DNA from: Impatiens glandulifera | Taxonomy: Eukaryota; Streptophyta; Magnoliopsida; Ericales; Balsaminaceae | Length of the DNA stretch: 64,000 nt | Direction: 5' to 3' | NCBI RefSeq assembly: GCF_907164915.1 | Contig: NC_061870.1 | Coordinates: forward strand, 5,732,273-5,796,272 | Shown: positions 33,942 through 44,396 of the stretch, piece after piece | Layout of the letters: every line of letters begins with the position of its first letter | Position numbering within the stretch: the stretch's first letter is position 1 | Translations under genes and position numbers: made by a program | The notes under the pieces: model-generated | The model's database searches: none | What the model was told of the DNA's origin: nothing | The model's input: the letters and a program-made list of their open reading frames with translations, nothing else

Positions 33942-35626
33942 CGGTAATTGGTAGACACTCATGAACCGAATCTCAAAAGGAATACAAATCATCCTCCTGA
34001 GCTTATTATAGGTGACCCTTCAAAACCCATCCAAACTAGGCGACAAAAACTAGAGGAATACTTTAACTCCTCTTTTATATCCCAGATTGAGCCGAAAAAG
34101 GTGGATGAAGCATTGTCGGATCCGAATTGGATCTTAGAAATGCAAGAAGAGTTAAACCAGTTTGAGAGTAATAAAGTCTGGTATCTAGTTCCTAGACCGA
34201 AAGATCAATCAGTCATAGGAACAAGATGGGTATTCAGAAATAAACTCAATGAACACGGTTTGGTTACGAGGAACAAAGCTAGATTAGTGGCACAAGGATA
34301 CAAACAGGAATAAGGCATTGATTTTGAAGAATCATTTGCTCCTGTAGCTAGAATTGAAGCGATTAGAATTTTTCTAGCATTTGCTGCTTTCAAAAATTTT
34401 AAAGTTTTCCAAATGGATGTTAAAAGTGCATTTTTAAATGGTGACCTACGTGAATAAGTATACGTTGAACAACCAACCGGTTTTAAAAATGATGACCTGA
34501 CTTATCATGTATATCGTCTAAATAAAGCTCTCTACGGTTTAAAACAAGCTCCTAGAGCTTGGTATGATACACTAACCGCATTTCTGATACATCATGACTT
34601 CACCATAGGTTTAGTAGATAAAATCCTATTTAAATTTGAGAGAAAGGGACACATCCTACTTGTTCAAATATATGTAGATGATATCATTTTCGGATCAACC
34701 GATCCTAAGTTGTGTGATAAATTCTCAACCCTGATGACTAACAAATTTGAAATGAGTATGATGGGAGAATTAAGCTTCTTCTTAGGTCTTCAGGTTAGAC
34801 AATTGGAAGGAGGAACTTTCATAAATCAGTCCAAATATACAAAGGAACTTCTAAATAAATTTGGGATGGACACATGTTCCTTTGCCGCCACTCCAATGAT
34901 CTCATCAATCAAGCTGGATAAAGATGATGACGGTCAGGGAGTAGCCTGATAACCTATCGTGGAATCATCGGTTCACTTCTGTACCTGACAGCAAATAGAT
35001 CAGACATATTTTTTGTGGTCGGAGTGTGTGGAAGATTCCAGGCCAACCCCAAACAGTCTCACTATACAACCGCTAAACGAATCCTGAAATATCTAAAGGA
35101 AACTCCTGAAGTCAGATTGTGGTATCCAAAGGACTCAAGTTTCAACCTCACAAGCTATTCTGATGCAGACTATGCATGATGTAAAGTTGATAGAAAAAGT
35201 ACCAGCGGAACATGCCAATTCTTAGGTGATCGACTTGTTTCATGGCACAGCAAGAAGCAAACATCGGTTGCTACATCAATCACAGAGGCTGAATATCTGG
35301 CAGTCGGAAGTTGTTATTCACAACTTCTATGGATTCAACAGCAACTAAAGGACTTTGGCGTCATCGCCGAAGAGTCTCCAATTTTTTGTGACAACACAAG
35401 TGCTATAGCAATCACATACAATCTGGTTCTATACTCTATAACCAAGCACATCGACATAAGGCATCATTTCATCAGGGAACATGTCATGCAGAAGCACATC
35501 CGGTTGGAATACGTATCAACTGATCAACAAGTAGCCGATATCTTCACAAAGCCTCTACAGGAAGCTAAGTTTTCTTTCTTCAGAAACATCCTCGGTTTAA
35601 CCGATATAAATCAACTTATTTCTTAA
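33942..35626 (+). pseudogene. Decayed Sirevirus-like pol (RT and RNase H part)
   Basis: Closely matches residues from about 531 to the end of the intact pol at 4586-7849. RT motifs [11 protein letters not shown] and YVDDIIFGS and RNase H motif CDNTSAI are kept. In-frame stops lie at 34311-34313 and about 34455-34457, a frameshift lies near 34945, and another stop near 35178. Protease, integrase and gag are missing because the copy is cut by the assembly gap. Genes A, B and C follow in the same order as in the intact element. Confidence 0.88.
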
Positions 35627-36156
35627 AACCTTTAACCTCTAAAGGGAAAAATTGGTTCGGACAGACAAAACGGACAGTTCTTCCTAAAATGTCGGAAACC
35701 GAATTTACCATCTTATTTATTGAAAAATTGCTTTGTCTATCAGTTATAGTAAACCGACCAGTTACTTAGTACCTACACTAATTAACTGCACCGGGACCAG
35801 TGACTGAAAACCAACCGGTTTGAATATAATATATTTTGGAATATTTGGCTTCCCAACAAAAATGGAACAACTGTCTGTGTTTGGACGTATCTGTTCTGAA
35901 AAGATACCTTTTCAAAACAAAGCAGTCATGCCTCAAAAGACGTGAAGATATGATATCTTTCACTGTCCAGGCCTATGACTCACATCCTTAGGCTGTAAAT
36001 TTACCTAATTCATGCAAAATGTTTTATCATACGGCTAATAAACTAGATTACCTGCTACCCTCTGGATAATACTACTCACCTATATCACCCTCCAACTAAT
36101 ATATAAGTTAGATGAACATCAAACAAATATTCACACCCTCAACCTATCATCTTACT

Positions 36157-36909
36157 ATGGCAAAAATGAATCAGTTCCAGAACATTTTTCAAGTTGATTT
36201 TGACTCAGCACAAGGGACAAAACACTACGAAATTTTCAAAATGATCAAGTCTTTGGAAAGTACCGGTCTTCGGTCTTTCCTAGATGACAAACATATCATA
36301 TTTCCTGAAACCGTGACCGAATTCTTTCACAATGCCAGAGTTTTTCGCGGCACTCCATTTTTCGACACTCTTATCTAGTCAAGGATAAGTGGAACGGTTT
36401 TCGACTTCACCGAGCGAGACTTCGCTCGGTCCTTCGACCTTCCCAAAGAAGGTCTTACAGACCTGTCTGTTTCGGCTGAATAGAAAGCCGAAATATCTCT
36501 AGAATTTTCCCGCTCCAACTCTCCAGTCGATGATCACGATGCACGGTCATCGTTGAGGGCCGAATATCAGCTCCTCAATGATATCATTGGTAAGGCCATC
36601 CTGGGAAAGGATGTCACCAATACCTACTGTACCACGATCTTTAACATCATGATCGCCATAACAACCGATTCTCCGGTAAACTGGTCTAGGTTGTTGTTTG
36701 ATAACCTAATCTAGATGATCAATACCCGACACACTGGTTTTATTCCTCATATAAGTTCTCTACTCATCGAACTCAGGGTTCCACTCTGTCCGGGCGAAGG
36801 GCTGCATCAATCCCAAGTTTTGACTAGGGATTCCGCAGATTCTTTCTATGAGCGGTTTGAGAAAGCATGGAAGAAAAAGAAGAGAAACATCACCTCCTCC
36901 GACCATTAA
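36157..36909 (+). pseudogene. Decayed accessory gene A
   Basis: One frame with three TAG stops (36376-36378, 36481-36483, 36712-36714). Landmarks are GLRSFLDDKHIIF, LPKEGLTDL and VNWSRLLFDNL, which match gene A at 3109-3870. The start is placed at an ATG (36157) next to a second at 36166. A TATATAAG lies at 36100-36107, closer to the ATG than in the young copy. Non-functional. Confidence 0.75.
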
Positions 36910-37304
36910 AAAATCACTCCTTCGGAGAACCGGTCATTTTGCTTCATGCACCGGTTGTATTTCTATCTATCTTAATCGGTTATGGTTCCCTTTTGGTCTA
37001 TTGTACTTCATCTTTTTACTTAATGAAATTCTAGTACTTTTGAATTCTAACTACATGGGAAACTACACAAACTTAGTTGGTTTCCAACTAGATTCTCAAC
37101 CTTGGTCTTCGTAACCGGTCAAAAGTACCACTTCCCATGGCGTTTTGAAAACATAAATATTCTAAAGCATTAATGAGACAAAACAAAATCTTAACATTAA
37201 ATGCTCTTACGTTACCTCTAATTTCAAATCTATTTAAGATGCCTCTCATTCTCATTCCATTACACTTCAAGACAACATTCAACATCTCTAAGAAAATCTG
37301 AAAA

Positions 37305-37998
37305 ATGTCTCATCCCATCCTCAAACTATTTGTGCATCGACTTTGACTCAGTGCTATCCATTGATTATGTTGAAATAAGGGAAATACTCTTTGAATCTCT
37401 AGTTGAAACCGGCCTTCGCGGATTCCTAAAGGAATTCAGACCTCTCTTTCTTCCAAAGGTACTGGAATTTTTCTCCAATGCATTTATGCATAACGGTGTC
37501 ATTGTCTCCACTGTAAAAACTAGTGTCATCGTTCTCCCGGAAAACTTATTCGCAGGGATGTTCAACCTGCCAACCGAGGGGTTTTCGGACTTTCCACCAC
37601 GGGTGAACAGTACACTTGATGATTACGCTGAATTGTTCTCCACCTTCGACACACCGGTTCAGAACCACGGCCTTAAAGCCAATCTTGCTCCCCACATTCA
37701 ACTCTTGCATGAGATCGTTAACCAGTCGATCATCTTCCAGTCCCCCAATCAAAACTACTCTAGAAAAGCTTTTGACATGATGACCTATATCGTCAGCTCA
37801 ACCCCCATCAATTGGGCATCGGTCATTTTTAACAACATGAAGACTATGGTCGAAACGAAAAAACGGTTCGGCTATGCTCTTCATTTGAGCCGGGTCGTTC
37901 GAGCTTTCGTTCCAAACCTTGGACCGGGTACACCGGTGAATCCTTCAAATGTCCTCACCGAGGAAGCGGTGGAAGACAAACTCTCTAGGATGATTTAG
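37305..37998 (+). pseudogene. Decayed accessory gene B
   Basis: An ATG at 37305 is followed after about eight codons by a 1-nt frameshift near 37329, then 222 codons open to a stop at 37996-37998. GLRGFLKE, NLPTEGFSDFP, SPNQNYSRKAFDMM and INWASVIFNNM match gene B at 1936-2694. It ends about 25 residues earlier than the young copy. A weak TATTTAAG lies at 37231-37238. Confidence 0.75.
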
Positions 37999-38208
37999 GT
38001 TCTAAGTCGGTTAATTCTTTTTATTTTAACCTTGTATGTGTATCTCAAACCGATCTTCATATCGGTTCTATCATCATCATGTTTGTTTCTTCTTTAATCA
38101 AATATCAATTTAAATTACAAGGTTCAAATATCGGTTTAAATTTTTGACCCATTAAATCGCTTACCGCTTCATTAATTATTGGTTAAATGGTTTACCGCTT
38201 TAATTAAT

Positions 38209-38344
38209 TTCCGCCAAAAGGTCTCCCGCCAAAAGATTGCCGCCCAAAAGTCCACCGCCAACTCGTTTTGGAGGGAAAACTTGGCGCCTTTTCTTGATGT
38301 AACGGCTCGCGTCGGATCACATTCCAGGCCGCTACCTATAAATA
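38209..38344 (+). promoter_or_regulatory. Promoter of decayed gene C: E2F-like sites and TATA box
   Basis: TTCCGCCAAAAG (38209-38220) and TCTCCCGCCAAAAG (38222-38235) are reverse-complement matches to the canonical E2F site TTTGGCGGGA. TTGGCGCC follows at 38281-38288 and TATAAATA at 38337-38344, about 110 bp before the ATG. The block TTTTGGAGGGAAAA before TTGGCGCC is shared with the young element at 1592-1622. Confidence 0.55.
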
Positions 38345-38452
38345 ACCTCATTTGCCTTCTTATTATCCTCTTCCGCGAATCTGCTTTCTCTCTCTAGCAA
38401 TCAATTAATATTCAAATTTTCAATCTTTCCATCTCCAATCTTTCTAATCGAA

Positions 38453-40765
38453 ATGGGTCGCGATTCTTCCCTTTTCAACCACATTTTCGAAGAGGACTTT
38501 GAAGAAATTCGAACCAACGGTTCGACGGAGGCTAAACAAGTGTTGGAACTCATATCTACCTCGGGTCTGGAACATTTTCTAAATGGACCGTTTGTCATAT
38601 ATGAAGACACGGTCATAGAGTTTTTCCAAACCGCTGTACTCAATGAAGAAACTATATCCGCAACGGTCGGTGGAAAACAGTTTTAGGTTACAAAGGAATC
38701 GGTTGCAGAAGCTCTCCGCCTACCGACCGAAGGGAGTGACTTCACGGTGGACACGGACAATGACGAACTCCTTGCGGTTCGATGTGCTGTATCGGACACT
38801 ATCTAACCGTTAGTAGTGTCCGGTAAGAAAACAAACCTAAAACCGGAATACAAGCCACTTTGCGAAATTATCTCAAAGTCGGTCCAAGGAAGAGGAGGCA
38901 ACTACGACAGCCTAACAAGTTTGAAGATTGAGATGTTGGCCGGTATAGTTAGAGGTATTCAAATCAACTGGGCCAAAGTCGTTTTCTCCAACCTCCGTGA
39001 GATGGTAGATCCGACCTCAAAACGTTCTCGGGGATATGCCGTTCCGCTTGGCAAGCTGATGCGCCACTCCAATATCGAAACCGGCCCAGGTGTCCTTATT
39101 CCTAACAACAAGATAATAAGGTCTACCCACTTTTTGAGAACAGCGGTTCGACCAAGCAGAGCGAAGGCCTCAACCGCTAAACAATCATGCACTTGCCCCA
39201 GGAAATCACAGCCTAAGAAGAAGGCACCGACGGCAGAACAACCCGGAAGTAAGGCGGTTCCCCACACATCCGGATCGGCTAATATTCAAGCCGACATCCC
39301 TAATCCAGAGGATTTCGCATCTAGCTCAAACCGCACCTACTCCAACGACACCGAGCAGAACCGGTCTAACAAAGGAAAAGGGAAGGTCGTCGATGAGGAA
39401 AATCCGGCCACAAATCTTAATGATGAATCCAGTTCAGTCAGACAACCGGAGGCACACGAAACCGCAGACGACGACATTCAACAATTAGGAGAGGGACTTG
39501 TCTCCCAAATAATAGAACAGCTCTTCAAGCAGGCTCATCTTGTGAGCAATGTTTACTATCAGTGGACTCTTCAATGAGAAGAAGTCGGTTATGCCGACAT
39601 GTTACCAGAGTGTCCCGCTCATCAGAAATGGGAAAAACTGGTGGATATGGAGATGTCGGTGTTCGAACTTACGAAGACAAAGAGCGTAGTCACCGCTCTT
39701 AGAAGAGGAAGGATGGTTGAAACGCACGCCCGGTTTAAAGAAATCACCGGCCACATCCTCCACCTTCATGAACAGAATGTACCTAAAGAGGACAAGAACC
39801 AGCTCGATGCAATAGTGCTGGAGATGTTAACGGCTAAGGAACAAGAGCTAACCGATGAGATGACGCGGTTGGAATCGGAAGCCAGTCATCAAGAAGCTTC
39901 ACACTTTTCAAGATCTCATCCCGAAGATGATGAAAGATCCAAATCCAATGGCAGCCCCAATCCAGAAGAGGTCGAAAATGCCCCTCCTCCACCGGAATCC
40001 ACGGTCAACAGAATTGAAACCGAAACGAGTAATCCGCTCACCGATCAACCCGGGTCTCCACAAACCGATAAATTGTCGGCGCATGTATTGACCGAGGACC
40101 ACGTCAAGGGATATATCGATGAATTTTGTCAAGATTCCATCATCCCGTGACAGACTAAAATGAAAGAAAGGGCGAAGAAATCAAACCGGTTGATTAAGTC
40201 TACCGGTGAAATGCTCAACTCGGCGATCCAACGGCTTACATCCGTTGAAGAGAATTACGGTCTAACCGACCAGCTAATCAGCTCCACGACACATAAAACT
40301 ACAACTCTGGAGGACGGTCTTGCTCAAACCGACCAGCGGCTCGGTTCAACGAATCAAAGATTAACGACTCTTGAAGAGGGTCACAACCATATCGCACAAC
40401 AACTTACGTCAACAGATCAAATGTTGGCATCTCTTGAAGAGGGTCTGTTTCAATCCGGTATCCAGGACGGTTCGATACTCCAAAGAATGACAACGCTTGA
40501 AGAAAAGCATGTCCTGACAGAAGCATCATTAAAAGCGGTCTCCCAACAGCTCGCGAAAATGATTGCGGCCAAACTAGCGGCCGACGAAGCACTTGAGAAA
40601 GCGAATGAGATCGCGGCTCAAAAGATCCAAGAAGCTGAAGACGAGAACATGCGGATTCTAAAGAAAAGGGAACAGGAGGATGCGAGTCTGGCCCAACACG
40701 TTCAGGTGGTTGAAAATGCCGCACCGGAACAAGCGGTACAAGCAAATGAGGACGACAAGAGATAG
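38453..40765 (+). pseudogene. Decayed accessory gene C, full length
   Basis: A single reading frame of 771 codons broken only by nonsense codons: TAG 38684, TAA 38804, TGA 39575 and TGA 40148. The N-terminal domain matches gene C at 2-1420 (GLEHFL, LPTEGSDF, EYKPLCEIISKS, GRGGNYDSL). A Lys/Ser/Pro-rich middle follows. Residues about 380-470 are a helical segment shared with the fragment at 42380-43987. The C-terminal 200 residues form a coiled coil with about 23-residue repeats (TTLEEG...TDQRLGSTNQRL). This gives the overall plan of gene C that the young copy cannot show. Function unknown. Confidence 0.8.
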
Positions 40766-41082
40766 GGAATAGACTTTTAATTATCTGTTATTCATGTCAA
40801 CTTTATAATATTTCCTATTTTCTATATATATAAAGTATTTTTGGAAACCGGCTTACATTTTATTCCTTACATGATTTTGAATATTTTAAATAAAATAATC
40901 AAAAAGGGAGAAATTGATAAGATAATTTTTTTTAAAGACAAAAACTTTTTCAAATTTTTCCAAAATTTTTTCTAAATGTTTTTCAAAAATCCGGCCAAAC
41001 AAACTTTTAAAACAACCGGCCTACTTCTCACTTCTTACATGATTTTGAATATTTTATATAAAATAATCAAAAAGGGAGAAAT
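40766..41082 (+). other. 3' UTR with duplicated polypurine tract
   Basis: A 50-bp block ending AAAAAGGGAGAAATTG occurs at 40866-40917 and again at 41034-41085. The second copy directly abuts the LTR and is the functional-position PPT (41070-41082). Multiplied PPTs are a known Sirevirus trait. Confidence 0.75.
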
Positions 41083-42379
41083 TGTTAGATAAATTAGACT
41101 GGTTAAAATAAGAACTTAACAAAAACAAATTTTCTGTGCAGGAACAGTCAAGAACCTTGAACGGTCAAGAATCTGACTGGTCAAGAATCCAACCGATCAA
41201 GAATTTAACCGGTTAGAAGAAGAAGCAAAGGATGTATCCAAAACCGGAAAGTTATCCGGTTAACCTGAAGCTATGAATAACCGGTAGACATCATAAACCG
41301 AAATACAGTATCCAACCGGAAAACCGATGAAGTGACTACTTAGAGAAAGAAGTCAAGATTATCAAACTAAGTACAATCTACAAATTGGTGCAAACGAACA
41401 CTTTGAATATCTACGGAAGATGATACCAAAGGAACAGACTGTGACATTGCCATATCCATACAAGTCTGATGACACTCTGAAGGCTGTAGAAGATTGTCTG
41501 AAGAAACAGTTACCATTTTGGTACAAGTCAAAGGTGCAGTTCTCCAGATGCAGGTAACTGGCCAACCGACAATTGCCATATTAAGTAAAAGACAAATGAA
41601 GACAGTCTGCTCCATGCCTTGGAAGCTTAAAACGCAATTAATGCCTCTGCTCAACCAATCAGATTCAAGGATTATCCTGAAGGTATCCGTTGAAGAAATA
41701 TGACCGTTGGCACATTTCACCTATAAAAGAAGGAGTTGAGGAGGAGTAAATACAGTTACCAGTTCTAGAGTTACAAAAATTAAGAACAGTTACAAAAATT
41801 AAGAGTACCAACAACCAAGAAGTTACAAGTTATGTTTATCTTTTTACAAGATTAAAAGCTTAAGTGTGCATTTGAAGTGTGATTACAATTTCTGTGAGAA
41901 TTGTAAGAGTGTTTATCGAGCAGTAAATAAGACTCGATCGTGTATTGTGTTTGTGTATTCCTTAGTGAATATCCTTCTCGCGGTTTCGAGAAGAAGGGGT
42001 GACGTAGGAGTTTTATCTCCGAACATCCATAAAAACCTGTGTCTTGTTCTTTACTTTCTGTCGGTTCTGCTTTTTAACCGACTCACACTGTTATAATCAA
42101 ATTACATCATTCTAACCGATTCATTAAACCTCAAACCGACCTCCTAATCTGCAAACCGATATTCTCCAAAACCTATCTCTATTCATCCTGTGTGTGTGTT
42201 GTTTCAGTCTGAAACAAACCACTTCCGCACTTGAACTCGGTGCAAGAGTTTGTGACAGCCTGTGTAGTATTGAAACCCGGTGTTAATCTTTAACCGGATT
42301 AAATACTAACCGTTGAGTGTTGTCAGAAAGAGTAAACCGACCAGACCCCGGTTCCCCATCCGCGATCTAGATCCTAACA
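41083..42379 (+). repeat. 3' LTR of the decayed Sirevirus-like element
   Basis: 1297 bp, starting TGTTAGATAAATTAG after the PPT and ending GATCCTAACA. U3 has many AACCGG/CCGGTT motifs (41180-41330), an AACGG site in reverse (41701-41711) and the TATA box CTATAAAAG at 41721-41729. The conserved GGGGTGACGTAGGAG lies at 41997-42011. The 3' flank (42380) is inside another gene C copy, so this element appears to be nested in a second copy of its own family. Confidence 0.85.
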
Positions 42380-43987
42380 GGAAGGTCAGGCTGTTAAAAA
42401 TGACCGATAGATGATCCGACCAACGAAACGATCAATAATGAAGAAGAAATACCAACTTTTGTCCTCCGACTCAAGGGGACAATGATACAGAAAGAAGTAC
42501 AACAAATCTGGGTGCTGAAAACCCCATTTCTAACACTACACCGGAATCTTCAAAACTGGTTAATGAAGAAGAAGAAAATCCTCCGGTTCAGAGAGGTAAC
42601 ACCATTGAAAAGAGCTCAACAGGTCCGCTAAGGACGATGCTCTCCAAACCAATCAAAATCCGGATCATGGGAAATCGCTACTGTCATTACTCCACCTGAA
42701 TCTCCAACACAATCCCATCACTCCGCATCAGATGCAGCCGAAACCATCGTAAGAGAAATCCTCAAAAAGGTTGGGGATCGGGCGCACAAGATATCTTATG
42801 TATTCTATGAATAGTGGAAAATCCGAAGTGAAGTTCCATTCGATAAATTTCCTTCCAGATCTGACCAGTGGTTGAAACTAGTAGACCTGAAGCAAACAGT
42901 ATTTCGGCTGAAAAAATCAAATTTTATTCCTTTGGTTATGTCCAGATGTGATCTAGCCGAAAAGAATGCCAAAGTATGGGTCATGACCGAAGTGTTGGAG
43001 GCCTACAAACACAAGGTCCTTACCGCTGAAGAAACAATGGCAAGGGACTCGTTGCACGAGATCATTACCAAGATTGAAGCCGAAATATCGGACCTAGAGA
43101 AGAAAACTGAGCAACAAATCAAGGAACGGTATGAGTTTTCGGGACTTGACAACCATCACTTACCGACTACCGAAATCGGTGAATCATCCAAACAACCCGG
43201 GTCTCAGCAAGAAGATGGTAGAACAGCTTCCCCCTCACCAAGTAAGTCCCTCTCGCATCCTATTCATGAGAATGTTGTACCGATTAACAAGGAACAACCG
43301 AAAAGATCAATGTCGGTTCATACTCCTCACACGGTTGGTCCGATTACGGACAACATACAAGACCTCATCAATGTTGCGGTTGAAAGATCAATGGCAAAAT
43401 TGCAAGCGACCCTTGAGGTAAGAGACTTTGCGTCAGACGACAAGATACTGAAAGTTGAGAACAAGATCGAGAAGGTTGATAACACCACCTCCCAGATGCT
43501 GCACATGATGCAACTATTAACCGTTCAAATTGAGGAGATAGTAGAGGTAAAAGCTATGGCAACCGAGGACCAGATCCGATCCGATGCCGAAGCGGCCAAG
43601 AAATTCCAAGCCGATGAGATCGACAGGGAAAAACGATTGAAAGAATTGGAGACAAATGACCACCGGCTAGCATCGAATATCGTAGAGGAAGAAGAGGCCA
43701 AGGAAAGCAAAGCCGAGAGGTCTAACACCGGCGCGGCTAAGAAACGTTCTCTACCGGGAGTCACAACAATGGGTCAAGCTAATAAGAAGAAAAACTCAGA
43801 TAACCAAGCTCTTGACCCAAATCACCGATGCAAATATTCAAACAACGAACCCAGTCAACAATCAACCCCAGTAAACATCCGAGATGGAAGAAGAGGACGA
43901 AGTTCCTCTCCAGTCCAGAAACGCAAAGCCAGAACTGAACCATCCTCGTGCATTCAACAAGGCAAGAGGCCGGTTCAAGAGTCCTAG
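42380..43987 (+). pseudogene. 3' part of a third gene C copy
   Basis: A stop-interrupted lead-in (42380-42871) continues into an open frame to a stop at 43985-43987. The helical segment (WLKLVDLKQTVF) corresponds to WEKLVDMEMSVF at about 39630 in the second copy. The rest is Lys/Glu-rich and coiled-coil-like, and diverged. The start of the gene is missing because the LTR at 41083-42379 interrupts it. Confidence 0.7.
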
Positions 43988-44396
43988 GAGGACTACATAC
44001 AAAACTTCATCAACAATTCCCCATCTAGCGACATTGCACTTCGACCACCTAGATCAGAAGGCGGTTATTTCAACTTCAACCATTTCCCCTCCCAAAGAAC
44101 AGGTGTCATAGCCGGCTGGTGCATGGACTTGGATAAAAGGGAAAGAGAATGGAAAGTGGAGCAGGAGGCAAAGCTCAAAGCAAAAGAACAGAGGGGACAT
44201 CTGAATCCTTTAACTCCAACTCTACTTATTTTATTTACCTTGCACTAAAAGATTTTTCTTTGTTTCGGTTATAACTCTATTTTCTATATATATAGAATAT
44301 TATCTCGGTTTATTAGGCTGGTTTTGATACTTTTCGGCTAAAAGTATCAAAAACGGAGAAATTGATAAACTATTTCAAAAAATTGGCCAAATATTT
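43988..44396 (+). other. 3' UTR of the third copy, first PPT-like tract
   Basis: Non-coding; contains AAAAACGGAGAAATTGATAA (about 44349-44369), equivalent to the first of the two PPT copies at 40906. It is interrupted at 44397 by the nested TR-GAG element and resumes at 46706, where AAAAAGGGAGAATTG (46770-46784) is the second PPT. Confidence 0.6.

Noticed and set aside
33773..33992. Frames spanning the N run
   Set aside because: Artificial; the gap has unknown sequence and length.
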